Source of the DNA: Bordetella parapertussis
Lineage (GTDB): Bacteria; Pseudomonadota; Gammaproteobacteria; Burkholderiales; Burkholderiaceae_B
Direction of reading: 5' to 3'
Assembly: GCA_943331855.1 (NCBI GenBank)
Contig: CALQNE010000040.1
Span: 1 to 17,148 of the forward strand
DNA: 17,148 bases
Positions 1-6,932 of the stretch are shown here, in pieces. The notes beneath the pieces are model-generated. The model saw only the letters and a program-made list of their open reading frames with translations, made no database searches and was not told where the DNA came from. The position numbers and the translations under genes are program-made. How positions within the stretch are numbered: the first letter of the stretch is position 1; each line of letters begins with the position of its first letter.

Positions 1-249
1 GACATCTGGACATACTCAGAACTCCTTTTTAACGACGCACTCAATTGCAACGCAGGCAAAGACCCTTGCACCACCGGTAAAAAATACAACTTGGTGAGCG
101 TTCCTGTGCTGCCAGCCGATGTTGAGACGGTGCGTGGCGCTGTTGACAAAGTGTCGTTTCCGGCCTGGGCTGAAGTCTGTGACAAGACCAATCCTGGCTG
201 CTCAGCTGCCTGGAAAGCCAAGGTAGGACCTCTGGCAGGCATGAAGTAA
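1..249 (+). CDS. TRAP transporter solute-binding receptor (DctP-like), C-terminal fragment
   Basis: An open frame enters at the window edge and runs 82 codons to TAA at 247-249, so only the C-terminus is visible. It includes a KVSFPAWAEV stretch and ends in a WKAKVGPLAGMK tail. A tail with a conserved tryptophan and lysines is typical of TRAP periplasmic receptors. The receptor would bind an organic acid or similar solute in the periplasm and hand it to the DctQ/DctM membrane pair encoded 37 bases downstream. That adjacency is the main reason for the call. The fragment carries four cysteines in two Cys-x6-Cys pairs (fragment residues 16/23 and 60/67), which in a periplasmic protein suggests disulfides. 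The N-terminus and ligand site lie outside the window, so the ligand class cannot be judged. Confidence 0.75.
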   Translation, partial: DIWTYSELLFNDALNCNAGKDPCTTGKKYNLVSVPVLPADVETVRGAVDKVSFPAWAEVCDKTNPGCSAAWKAKVGPLAGMK

Positions 250-286
250 TTTTGACTCACGACGCTGACTGACTGGATATTAAATA

Positions 287-868
287 ATGAAAGAAAAAAT
301 TGAAAACATACTCGGGTCTATCTTCGGCCTGATGTTTTTGTTTCTGGTGGTGTTGGTCAGCGTGGAAACTGTCGGGCGAAAGGTATTTAATTTTTCAATT
401 CAAGGTGCCGATGAGCTTGGGGGCTATGCGTTGGCGATTGGTTCAACGCTGTCCTTCAGTTTGGCGCTGTTGGGCCGCAATCATATTCGTGTGGACGTCT
501 TGCACGAAAAATTTGGGCCACGTTTGCAAGCGTTCATGAATTGGCTGTCTATTGTTAGTCTGGCGGCCTTTGCGATTTTTATGGCCTGGGTGGCCAAAAA
601 AGTGATCATGGATACGATGGCCTATGGCAGCACAGCCCAAACGCCTTGGGCTACGCCGCTGGTCTACCCCCAGGGGGTTTGGTTAGCTGGCCTAACGGTT
701 TTTGCTTTAGTCGCACTGGTCTTTGCTGTGCGTGCAACTATGCTTTTGTTTAGAGGGCAGATCGCTGAACTGAACGAAGACTATCAGCCTAAAAGTGCGA
801 AAGAAGAGTTGCAAGAAGAGCTCGCCGATATTGCGTTGCGTAGTCAAGACTCAGGGGTTAAGCCATGA
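287..868 (+). CDS. dctQ: TRAP transporter small permease subunit (DctQ)
   Basis: This 193-residue integral membrane protein is the small subunit of a tripartite ATP-independent periplasmic (TRAP) importer. The importer uses a sodium or proton gradient to take up solute delivered by the periplasmic receptor. Four hydrophobic segments are visible at about residues 10-28, 45-63, 86-105 and 129-155. The family features are an HIRVDV motif after segment 2 (66-71) and a TPLVYPQG stretch before segment 4. The cytoplasmic tail from 157 on is rich in Glu and Lys. The ATG at 287 has only a weak upstream ribosome site (TGGA around 274), so translation may depend partly on the preceding receptor gene. 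The stop overlaps the dctM start as ATGA, consistent with translational coupling. Size and topology are normal for the family. Confidence 0.92.
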   Translation: MKEKIENILGSIFGLMFLFLVVLVSVETVGRKVFNFSIQGADELGGYALAIGSTLSFSLALLGRNHIRVDVLHEKFGPRLQAFMNWLSIVSLAAFAIFMAWVAKKVIMDTMAYGSTAQTPWATPLVYPQGVWLAGLTVFALVALVFAVRATMLLFRGQIAELNEDYQPKSAKEELQEELADIALRSQDSGVKP

Positions 869-2157
869 GCGTCACGCTGATCTCGCTGGCCTTTTTTGCG
901 ATGGTAGCCGCCATGCTTGTTGGTTTACCCATTGCGGTGGCGATGGCTGCGATCGGTATTATTGGTGGAGTCTGGTCTTATGGTATGCCGTTTATTGATT
1001 CAATCGCTCCAGTCGTCTGGGGCGTGCATAACGAAAATCTTTTAACGTCAATCCCGCTGTTTGTTTTACTTGGTGAACTGTTGTTACGCTCGGGCATTGC
1101 TGACCGCATGTACATTTCGCTATCAGCCTGGTTTGGTCGTTTGCCCGGCGGTTTATTGCACACCAATATCGGCAGTTGCGCTTTGTTTGCAGCGACCTCA
1201 GGTTCGTCAGTGGCCACTGCGGCCACAATTGGTACGGTAGCGTTGCCTTCGCTGTTAAAGCGTGGCTACCCGGTTCGCGCCTCGTTAGGCAGTATTGCTG
1301 CGGGCGGCACGCTGGGTATTTTGATTCCGCCTAGCGTCAACATGATTATCTATGGTTCGCTCACGAACACCTCAATTGGTAAATTGTTTGTAGCCGGCAT
1401 CATCCCCGGGCTGCTGCTGACCGCCGTGTTCATGCTCTACATCCTGGCGTCTAGCGTGGCCAGCGGTTCGTCGATGCGCGAAGAAAAAGTGCCCATGGAT
1501 CAACGTATTGCATTGCTGACGCATCTTGTTCCGCCCATGATCGTGTTTGGGATCGTCATGGGTAGCCTGTATTTTGGTATCGCTACAGCGACTGAAAGTG
1601 CTGCCCTTGGCGTGCTTGTGGCGCTATTTTTTGTATGGAAAGCTGGCAAGTTGCAGTGGGTGTTGCTACGTACCTGCTTTATTTCGACGGCACGTGTCAG
1701 CGGCATGATTTTATTGATCATCACTGCTGCCTTTATTTTGAACTTGACGATTAGCCTGACGGGTGTGGCTGAGGCCATGACAAAATGGGTGACTAGCCTA
1801 GGGTTAAGTGCAACGGGTCTGATCCTTGGATTGATCGTTTTTTACCTGATTCTTGGTATGTTCATGGACGTGCTGTCAATGATGGTGGCCACCATACCGA
1901 TCACGTTCCCGATTGCGACAGCCTTGGGGATTGATCCGATCTGGTTTGGTATTTTTATTATTCTGATGTGTGAGCTTGGCTTGATCACACCACCGGTTGG
2001 GATGAATCTGTTTGTGGTGCATGGTATCCGCCCAGACAAGGGCGGTATTGAAGATGTGATGTGGGGCGCGCTGCCTTACGCAATCCTGATTATTCTGTTC
2101 ACACTCTTATTGATGGTCTGGCCTGAACTGGCAACGTGGTTGCCGACAAAGATGTGA
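865..2157 (+). CDS. dctM: TRAP transporter large permease subunit (DctM)
   Basis: This 430-residue polytopic membrane protein is the translocation subunit of the TRAP importer. Hallmarks of the DctM family are the N-terminal hydrophobic hairpin with GLPIAVAMA, the SGSSVATAATIG motif at residues 112-123, the GILIPPSVNMIIYG motif at 151-164, and near the C-terminus MDVLSMMVATIPI and LITPPVGMN. Length matches the usual 420-440 residues and no motif is missing. The ATG at 865 overlaps the last codons of dctQ (ATGA), so the two subunits are almost certainly coupled. This is the last gene of its operon, because the next genes run on the opposite strand. The substrate is unknown. C4-dicarboxylates, keto acids, sugar acids and other anions are all possible for this family. 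Confidence 0.95.
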   Translation: MSVTLISLAFFAMVAAMLVGLPIAVAMAAIGIIGGVWSYGMPFIDSIAPVVWGVHNENLLTSIPLFVLLGELLLRSGIADRMYISLSAWFGRLPGGLLHTNIGSCALFAATSGSSVATAATIGTVALPSLLKRGYPVRASLGSIAAGGTLGILIPPSVNMIIYGSLTNTSIGKLFVAGIIPGLLLTAVFMLYILASSVASGSSMREEKVPMDQRIALLTHLVPPMIVFGIVMGSLYFGIATATESAALGVLVALFFVWKAGKLQWVLLRTCFISTARVSGMILLIITAAFILNLTISLTGVAEAMTKWVTSLGLSATGLILGLIVFYLILGMFMDVLSMMVATIPITFPIATALGIDPIWFGIFIILMCELGLITPPVGMNLFVVHGIRPDKGGIEDVMWGALPYAILIILFTLLLMVWPELATWLPTKM

Positions 2158-2172
2158 CGTTAGATATCTCGG

Positions 2173-2194
2173 TGCGCGGACCAAGGGCCGCGCA
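2173..2194. terminator. GC-rich hairpin in the convergent gap between dctM and the Bug receptor gene
   Basis: The only spacer between these convergent genes (2158-2222) contains TGCGCGG at 2173-2179 and its complement CCGCGCA at 2188-2194, around an 8-base loop. A 7-bp GC-rich stem is what a shared terminator would need. However, no run of T follows on either strand, so it is not a canonical intrinsic terminator. It could be a Rho-assisted or bidirectional stop, or chance. Confidence 0.3.
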
Positions 2195-2222
2195 AGCCGA
2201 GGCGGGTGGCTCGCGTCAAGGA

Positions 2223-3206
2223 TCAGTCGAGTTGCAAGCCGATTTTTTTAACGAGATCGCTCCATTTGTTTTGTTCAGCAGTAATGCTTGCCTCGGTCTG
2301 AGCTGGTGTTGCATGAATGACGTCCAGGCCGATATTAGAAAAAGCTTTTTGGGTATCCGGGTTGTCTAAGGCTTGATTGACAAGCTGATTGAGTTTGTTG
2401 ACGATCGGCGCAGGTGTTTTGGCTGGCACCAAAATGATGTACCAAGATTCAAATACAAAATCTTTCACGCCTTGTTCTGCGATTGTCGGAATATTTTCTA
2501 AACCTTTGATGCGCGTGGTTGAGGTGACGCCTAAAGCCTTGAGTCGCCCGGCTTGGAGCAATGGCTCTGCCACCTGAGGGCTATAGAAGCCGACTTGTAC
2601 GCGGCCACTTACGATGTCCTTGACGGAGTCGGCTGTCCCTTTGTAAGGGATATGCAGCATGTTTGTTTGCGTGCTGTCTCTAAATAATTCGGCAGCCATG
2701 TGTGGGTTGCTCGCTTGGCCACCCGAAGCAAACGATAAGCCACCTGGTTTGGACTTTGCTAGCGCGACAAGTTGCTGCACGTCGTTGACGCCCAAGTCTG
2801 AGTTCACCGTGAGCACCATTGGGCTTTTGGCAAAGGCTGCGACGGCTTTAAAATCTTTTAGTGCATAGCCGCTGGTTTTGGCAAAGATTTGCGGATTAAG
2901 CGTATGTGTTAGTCCACCGTTGACAATCATCGTGTATCCGTCTGGTTCGGCACGAGCCACTTGCGCACTGCCCACATTACCGCCGGCTCCGGGTCTGTTC
3001 TCAACCACGACGGGCTGTCCCGTTAGTCGACTCAGTTCGCGGCCCACCACGCGCGCCATCGCGTCGGTGGGCCCGCCAGCTGTGAACGGAACAATCACTT
3101 GCAGGCTACGTGACGGAAACTCTTGAGCGTGTGCAGTGATAAAAACGGCGCTTAGTTGTAGGCTAAAGGCCAGTGCAAGTGGTGCTAACAGACGGATTTT
3201 GTACAT
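2223..3206 (-). CDS. Bug-family (TctC-type) tripartite tricarboxylate transporter substrate-binding protein
   Basis: This is a 327-residue exported solute receptor. Residues 1-27 form a signal peptide with a basic start, a long hydrophobic core and a likely cut after AHA. The mature protein begins EFPSRSLQVIVPFTAGGPTD. Bug-family landmarks are FTAGGPTDAMAR at 41-52, ENRPGAGGNVGS at 69-80 and EPDGYT at 87-92. Length is typical. Members bind carboxylates or other small organics and normally feed a TctA/TctB membrane pair, but no such genes are in this window. That is common in Burkholderiales, where orphan receptors greatly outnumber transporters. It follows the dioxygenase gene by 33 bases on the same strand, so the two are probably co-transcribed and the ligand may be that enzyme's substrate (inference). 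Some Bug proteins act in sensing instead of transport. Confidence 0.93.
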   Translation of the reverse strand: MYKIRLLAPLALAFSLQLSAVFITAHAQEFPSRSLQVIVPFTAGGPTDAMARVVGRELSRLTGQPVVVENRPGAGGNVGSAQVARAEPDGYTMIVNGGLTHTLNPQIFAKTSGYALKDFKAVAAFAKSPMVLTVNSDLGVNDVQQLVALAKSKPGGLSFASGGQASNPHMAAELFRDSTQTNMLHIPYKGTADSVKDIVSGRVQVGFYSPQVAEPLLQAGRLKALGVTSTTRIKGLENIPTIAEQGVKDFVFESWYIILVPAKTPAPIVNKLNQLVNQALDNPDTQKAFSNIGLDVIHATPAQTEASITAEQNKWSDLVKKIGLQLD

Positions 3207-3239
3207 GAGCGATCTCGGTAAGTGATAGTCAAAAGACGT

Positions 3240-4163
3240 TTAGAGCGCATTGAAGACGCGCGCGCCCAAAGAGGCATTTTCTTGGCGATAGCGCGTTTCA
3301 TCGCCCAGTATTTGTGTGCGAATCATCACTCTCGGCTGATCGGCGCTGTAGCCGCCGGTCGCCAAGTGAATACTTGCACAGTTATCCCACATGAGTGTGT
3401 CACCCACGCGCCATTCATGGCGATATTCAAATTGCGCTTGCTCTTGATGCGCAAATAAAAAATCCAGTAGTTCGCGACTCTCTTGTTCTGGCAACCCTAG
3501 AATTTGAGTTGTTAAGCCTCGGTTCACATAAATGCACTTACGGCCGGTCCATGGGTGGCGTAAGACAACAGGATGGACAACAGGTGGCTTTTCTTTGCGT
3601 TGGGCGTCGGTGAAAGGTTTGCGCATTGAACCTGGTCGCGCCAGCATGTGCGTCCACAGATTTTCAAAATCATGTACGGCCTCAAGTAAATCAAGTTTGT
3701 CTTTGAGGGTTGAAGACAGGGCCTCGTAGGCCGCGTACATGCTACGAAACGCCGTGTCGCCTAGCGCGCGCCCGTCTTTAAAGGGCACCTGATGCGCATG
3801 CAAAATGGTGGCACGTCCCGAGATCCGGTTGTAAGACATATCGGTATGCCACTCCTGACCTGCGTCGGCTAAGCCCTGCGGCTTGCCATCGACCAGCACA
3901 TTCGATAAGGTCATGACTTGCGGATACTGACTGTTTTGAAATGCTTTTGAAACATTGATCTCAAGGGGGCCGATTTTTTTTGCCCAACTTACCAGTTGTT
4001 CAGAGTCATAAGGCTTGCCTGAGACGCAGACTACGAGGTACTGATTCAGAGCATCACTGATTTTTTGGGCGGTTTGATCATCCACTCCGGCCCGAATATC
4101 GACCCCCTCGATGCGACATCCAAAAGGGTATTGAGCAGATGGCGTAATTTGCAAGCCCGACAT
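3240..4163 (-). CDS. Fe(II)/2-oxoglutarate-dependent dioxygenase, TauD/TfdA family
   Basis: This 307-residue enzyme of the TauD/TfdA group couples 2-oxoglutarate decarboxylation to hydroxylation of a substrate, often cleaving a C-S, C-O or C-N bond as a result. The iron-binding triad is visible: His106 and Asp108 in WHTD, and His266 in DNCASIHLATGG. The arginine expected to bind 2-oxoglutarate is in the RVMIRTQI segment (278-285). The family features DTAFRSMYAAYEAL (136-149) and HPVVLRHPWTGRK (197-209, the RxHPxTGRK-like motif) are also present. All catalytic residues are intact, so the gene should be functional. ATG at 4163 is preceded on its strand by CGGAG a few bases upstream. It diverges from the lactonase gene and leads into the Bug receptor. 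The substrate is unknown; taurine and 2,4-D are only the family namesakes. Confidence 0.92.
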   Translation of the reverse strand: MSGLQITPSAQYPFGCRIEGVDIRAGVDDQTAQKISDALNQYLVVCVSGKPYDSEQLVSWAKKIGPLEINVSKAFQNSQYPQVMTLSNVLVDGKPQGLADAGQEWHTDMSYNRISGRATILHAHQVPFKDGRALGDTAFRSMYAAYEALSSTLKDKLDLLEAVHDFENLWTHMLARPGSMRKPFTDAQRKEKPPVVHPVVLRHPWTGRKCIYVNRGLTTQILGLPEQESRELLDFLFAHQEQAQFEYRHEWRVGDTLMWDNCASIHLATGGYSADQPRVMIRTQILGDETRYRQENASLGARVFNAL

Positions 4164-4226
4164 GACAGTCTCCGATTTTTATTATTCACAAGTTAGCACA
4201 ATCACGATGCGCGTCAAAAGCCTTGC

Positions 4227-4255
4227 TTGACACCTGTAACGGCGACAAGTAAAAC
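4227..4255 (+). promoter_or_regulatory. Probable sigma-70 promoter for the lactonase-to-GMC operon
   Basis: In the divergent gap between the dioxygenase and lactonase genes there is a perfect -35 box TTGACA at 4227-4232. After exactly 17 bases comes TAAAAC at 4250-4255, matching four of six -10 positions. A start of transcription would fall near 4262. A short inverted repeat, GTCAA at 4213-4217 and TTGAC at 4227-4231, overlaps the -35 box and could be an operator, but the arms are only 5 bases. No regulator gene is in the window. For the opposite strand, AATAAT (complement of 4181-4186) is a possible -10 for the dioxygenase gene but lacks a convincing -35. Confidence 0.55.
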
Positions 4256-4331
4256 AGTAGACATCCGGAGACACATAAAGAGGCGCTCAGCACCTCGGCC
4301 TGACATTCAAAAAACGTACAAGGGAAGAACC

Positions 4332-5246
4332 ATGTTTGCAGCTCCCCCCGTAGTCGAAGCGCGTGTTTTTGCAAAGATTCCAGATAGACTTTCAAAAGTG
4401 GGCCAGCGCTCAGCTTTTGCCGATGTGCAATTTCATGGGGCTGAAACGCCTCACTTTATTGAAGGCCCTTCGTTTGACCGCCAGGGCAATCTGTTTGTCA
4501 CCGACATTCCATTCGGACGCGTTTTTAAAATCACACCGAGCGGCGATATCAGCGTAGTCGTTGAGTATGACGGCGAGCCAAACGGGTTGAAGTTTCACCG
4601 AGATGGTCGCGCGTTTATTACCGATCATAAAAACGGCCTGATGGTGCTGGATGTTAATACAGGCAAGATTGAGCCATTTTATGATCGCCCGCTGTTGACG
4701 CGTTTTCGTGGCGTGAACGATTTATTCTTTGGTGCGCAAGGCGACATTTACTTTACCGATCAAGGGCAGACTGGTTTGCATGATCCCAGTGGCCGACTAT
4801 ATCGCTTACGCACAAACGGACAACTGGATTGCATATTAAATAACATACCAAGCCCAAATGGCTTGGTGCTTAATGGCGATGAAAACATCGTGATGCTTGC
4901 CGTGACCCGCGCCAATTGTGTATGGCGCGTACCGCTCATGAAAGACGGCACCACCAGTAAAGTGGGTATGGCGATTCAGATGACAGGGGGCTTTGGCCCG
5001 GATGGTATGGCGATTGACGCTGAGAATAATCTAGCGGTCTGTCATGTTGGCCTGGGTGTAGTGTGGCTCTTTAGCGCCTTGGGCGAGCCGATGCTACGCA
5101 TTAACTCACCAACGGGTAAGTTGGTGACGAACTGCGCATATGGCGGTAAAGATAACAAGCAACTATTTATTACCGAGTCAAAAACCGGCACGATCTTGGT
5201 GGCAGATATGCCAGTTCAAGGCCGTAAGATGTTTTCGCATATGTAA
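4332..5246 (+). CDS. SMP-30/gluconolactonase/LRE-family lactonase (first copy)
   Basis: This 304-residue protein has the six-bladed beta-propeller repeats of the SMP-30/gluconolactonase family, which hydrolyse lactones with a bound divalent metal. Residues matching the family metal site are Glu44 (FIEGP), Asn129 (GVNDL), Asn176 (SPNGL) and Asp224 (GPDGM). Blade-type motifs such as GNLFVTD, DIYFTDQG and QLFITES recur. No signal peptide is seen, so it is probably cytoplasmic. ATG at 4332 was chosen because AGGGAAG (4321-4327) sits at a proper distance. The frame stays open back to a TTG at 4227, but that triplet is part of the -35 box. An in-frame ATA at 4275 behind CCGGAGAC is an odd alternative. 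It heads a compact operon, with the aldolase gene 16 bases downstream. The true lactone is unknown, and some family members have other hydrolase activities. Confidence 0.88.
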   Translation: MFAAPPVVEARVFAKIPDRLSKVGQRSAFADVQFHGAETPHFIEGPSFDRQGNLFVTDIPFGRVFKITPSGDISVVVEYDGEPNGLKFHRDGRAFITDHKNGLMVLDVNTGKIEPFYDRPLLTRFRGVNDLFFGAQGDIYFTDQGQTGLHDPSGRLYRLRTNGQLDCILNNIPSPNGLVLNGDENIVMLAVTRANCVWRVPLMKDGTTSKVGMAIQMTGGFGPDGMAIDAENNLAVCHVGLGVVWLFSALGEPMLRINSPTGKLVTNCAYGGKDNKQLFITESKTGTILVADMPVQGRKMFSHM

Positions 5247-5262
5247 TGACAAATCACTAAAG

Positions 5263-6039
5263 ATGACGATGCCCAGCTTAAAAGAAAAAATGCTTACCAA
5301 GCGACCGTTGCTTGGGGGTTTCATTTTTTCGAGTGACTCGAACATCTCTGAGTTGTATGCCGAAGCTGGCTACGATTTTGTCATTATTGATACCGAGCAT
5401 GCGCTCAATGATTTGCGAATTGTGCAGACACATGTGCGGGCTTGTGCAGCCGCAGGGATTCACGCGCTCGTCAGACTGGGTGCCGCAAATTATGCCGATG
5501 GTTCGCGCTTGTTGGATGCGGGTGTCGAAGGGTTGATGATTCCACACCTTGGGCATGATGCGCGCGCCAATGACGTTTTGCAATCAATGAAATACTGGCC
5601 TGAAGGTGTGCGGGCGACTTGCACTGGGGTGCAGATTGCGGGCTACGGACAAAGAAATTTTGCCGAGGCAGCCGTACTGTCAAATAAAAATGTCTTGTCA
5701 GTAGGACTAGTTGAAGATCAGGCGTGTGTCGAACGCATCGAACAAGTGCTTCAAGACAGTCAGGTTGACTGGATTATGCCGGGTCCTGCGGATTTGGCGT
5801 CTTCGTATGGTCTGCACGGGCAGTTGACCCATCCCACGATTCAAGAGGCCGTGAGCCGTATTATTGTTGCGGCCCAAGCTCGGCGGATTAAAGTTGGCGT
5901 CTACGTCAACGAGCTCAGTGAAATCGATGCATGGAAAAGTCGACAAATCGATTTTTTTGTACATGCGATCGATTACAAAATTTTAGGCAAAGCCTTGCGC
6001 GCTGCGGCCTTAGATTTTCGCCAGCGTGTTTTGACCTAG
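5263..6039 (+). CDS. HpcH/HpaI-family aldolase (class II, 2-keto-3-deoxy-acid type)
   Basis: This 258-residue TIM-barrel enzyme is of the HpcH/HpaI aldolase/citrate lyase family. Such enzymes cleave 4-hydroxy-2-keto acids to pyruvate and an aldehyde, using a divalent metal. Visible features are the DFVIIDTEHA segment with Glu45-His46 (general base region), Arg71 in ALVRLG (substrate carboxylate), the KYWPEGVR segment (110-117), the metal ligand Glu151 in GLVED and Asp177 in GPADLASSYG. All key residues are present and the length is normal. ATG at 5263 was chosen (ATG at 5269 is equally possible). A longer frame from 5140 lies inside the lactonase gene and gives a non-family N-terminus. The ribosome site is weak, which fits coupling to the lactonase gene ending 16 bases before. 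The position between a lactonase and a hydrolase suggests cleavage of a keto acid made after ring opening (inference). Confidence 0.9.
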   Translation: MTMPSLKEKMLTKRPLLGGFIFSSDSNISELYAEAGYDFVIIDTEHALNDLRIVQTHVRACAAAGIHALVRLGAANYADGSRLLDAGVEGLMIPHLGHDARANDVLQSMKYWPEGVRATCTGVQIAGYGQRNFAEAAVLSNKNVLSVGLVEDQACVERIEQVLQDSQVDWIMPGPADLASSYGLHGQLTHPTIQEAVSRIIVAAQARRIKVGVYVNELSEIDAWKSRQIDFFVHAIDYKILGKALRAAALDFRQRVLT

Positions 6040-6078
6040 TGGCTTAGGATTACACAACCCTTGTTAAGGTAGCTTGTC

Positions 6079-6879
6079 ATGCAATTCAAAGAAGGTTTTA
6101 TTGATTCGTTGTATTACAACGTCTTGGATATGACCCCAGAGTGGGTCGAGCAACGTGAAACAATTATTTTTCATCACGGGGTGGGCGCAAATACTGAAAT
6201 TTGGGCGGAGTGGTTACCGGTACTGGGTCTGAATTATCGTATTGCGCGTTTTGATATGCGGGGCTTTGGCCAATCAATCGCCAAGCCTGCTGGTGATCTC
6301 ACTTTTGCTCAATTAATAAAAGATATTTCACTCATCGCAGATACCATTGGTGTCCAACGGTTTCACTTGGTGGGCGAGTCAATTGGAGGGACCGCTGCGC
6401 TGGCGTATTCCTTGGAACATCTTGATCGTTTGCACTCACTGACGCTCACCAACACAGCGTTTCGCGGTGGCGTGATTCAAAACGTTGTTGAATGGGATAC
6501 GCTGCTCAAAGAGCAAGGTCCTGCCGCGTGGTCAAAGCGCCTGATGCCTCGGCGGTTTCATGATGATGCCAAGATGTCGCCTGCTAAGCGCGCTTGGTAC
6601 GAAAAACAGCAAGGTGATCATCCCGTCGAATCGATTATTGTGGCGCGAGATATTTTAGTGGGTGCGGATCTTGGCCCCAAGTTGGGTGAAGTGAACGTAC
6701 CTGTGTTGTTGCTGCACGCCGATGGGAGTCCGTTTATTGCTGTCGACCAAATGGCTGAAATGCACAGCAAGTTACCAAATTCTGAATTCCACGTTTTCAA
6801 TCATGCGCGGCACGGTTTGCCGTTTTCGCACGCTAAAGAATGTGCGCAGGTGATGCTTGAGTTTCTAGAGCGTCAGTGA
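6079..6879 (+). CDS. Alpha/beta-fold hydrolase
   Basis: This 266-residue single-domain alpha/beta hydrolase has a complete catalytic set. The oxyanion-hole segment is FHHGVGANTE (31-40), the nucleophile is Ser101 in GESIGG, the likely acid is Asp215 in LLHADGSPF, and the base is His245 in NHARHGLPF. The DMRGFGQS strand (59-66) is also typical. The overall pattern resembles enol-lactonase, C-C-bond hydrolase and esterase relatives, so it could open a lactone or cleave an ester or beta-diketone. Sequence alone does not decide. There is no signal peptide. ATG at 6079 follows AAGG at 6066-6069. It lies 39 bases after the aldolase gene and 53 bases before the MFS gene, in the same transcription unit. 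Confidence 0.88.
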   Translation: MQFKEGFIDSLYYNVLDMTPEWVEQRETIIFHHGVGANTEIWAEWLPVLGLNYRIARFDMRGFGQSIAKPAGDLTFAQLIKDISLIADTIGVQRFHLVGESIGGTAALAYSLEHLDRLHSLTLTNTAFRGGVIQNVVEWDTLLKEQGPAAWSKRLMPRRFHDDAKMSPAKRAWYEKQQGDHPVESIIVARDILVGADLGPKLGEVNVPVLLLHADGSPFIAVDQMAEMHSKLPNSEFHVFNHARHGLPFSHAKECAQVMLEFLERQ

Positions 6880-6932
6880 CGGGTGATTAGTGATCATTGC
6901 AGGTGCTTGATTAGACCTAACCGGAGAGTCTC

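Noticed and set aside
4227..4331. N-terminal extension of the lactonase from a TTG at 4227
   Set aside because: The TTG is the start of a perfect TTGACA -35 box, no ribosome site precedes it, and the translated stretch is basic and unlike the family N-terminus. ATG at 4332 has a good ribosome site.
5140..5262. Longer aldolase frame beginning inside the lactonase gene
   Set aside because: The 41 extra residues are the lactonase C-terminal region read in another frame, with no family match. The HpcH/HpaI fold starts a few residues after ATG 5263.
5278..5583. 101-codon minus-strand frame opposite the aldolase gene
   Set aside because: It is antisense to conserved aldolase motifs and has no domain features.
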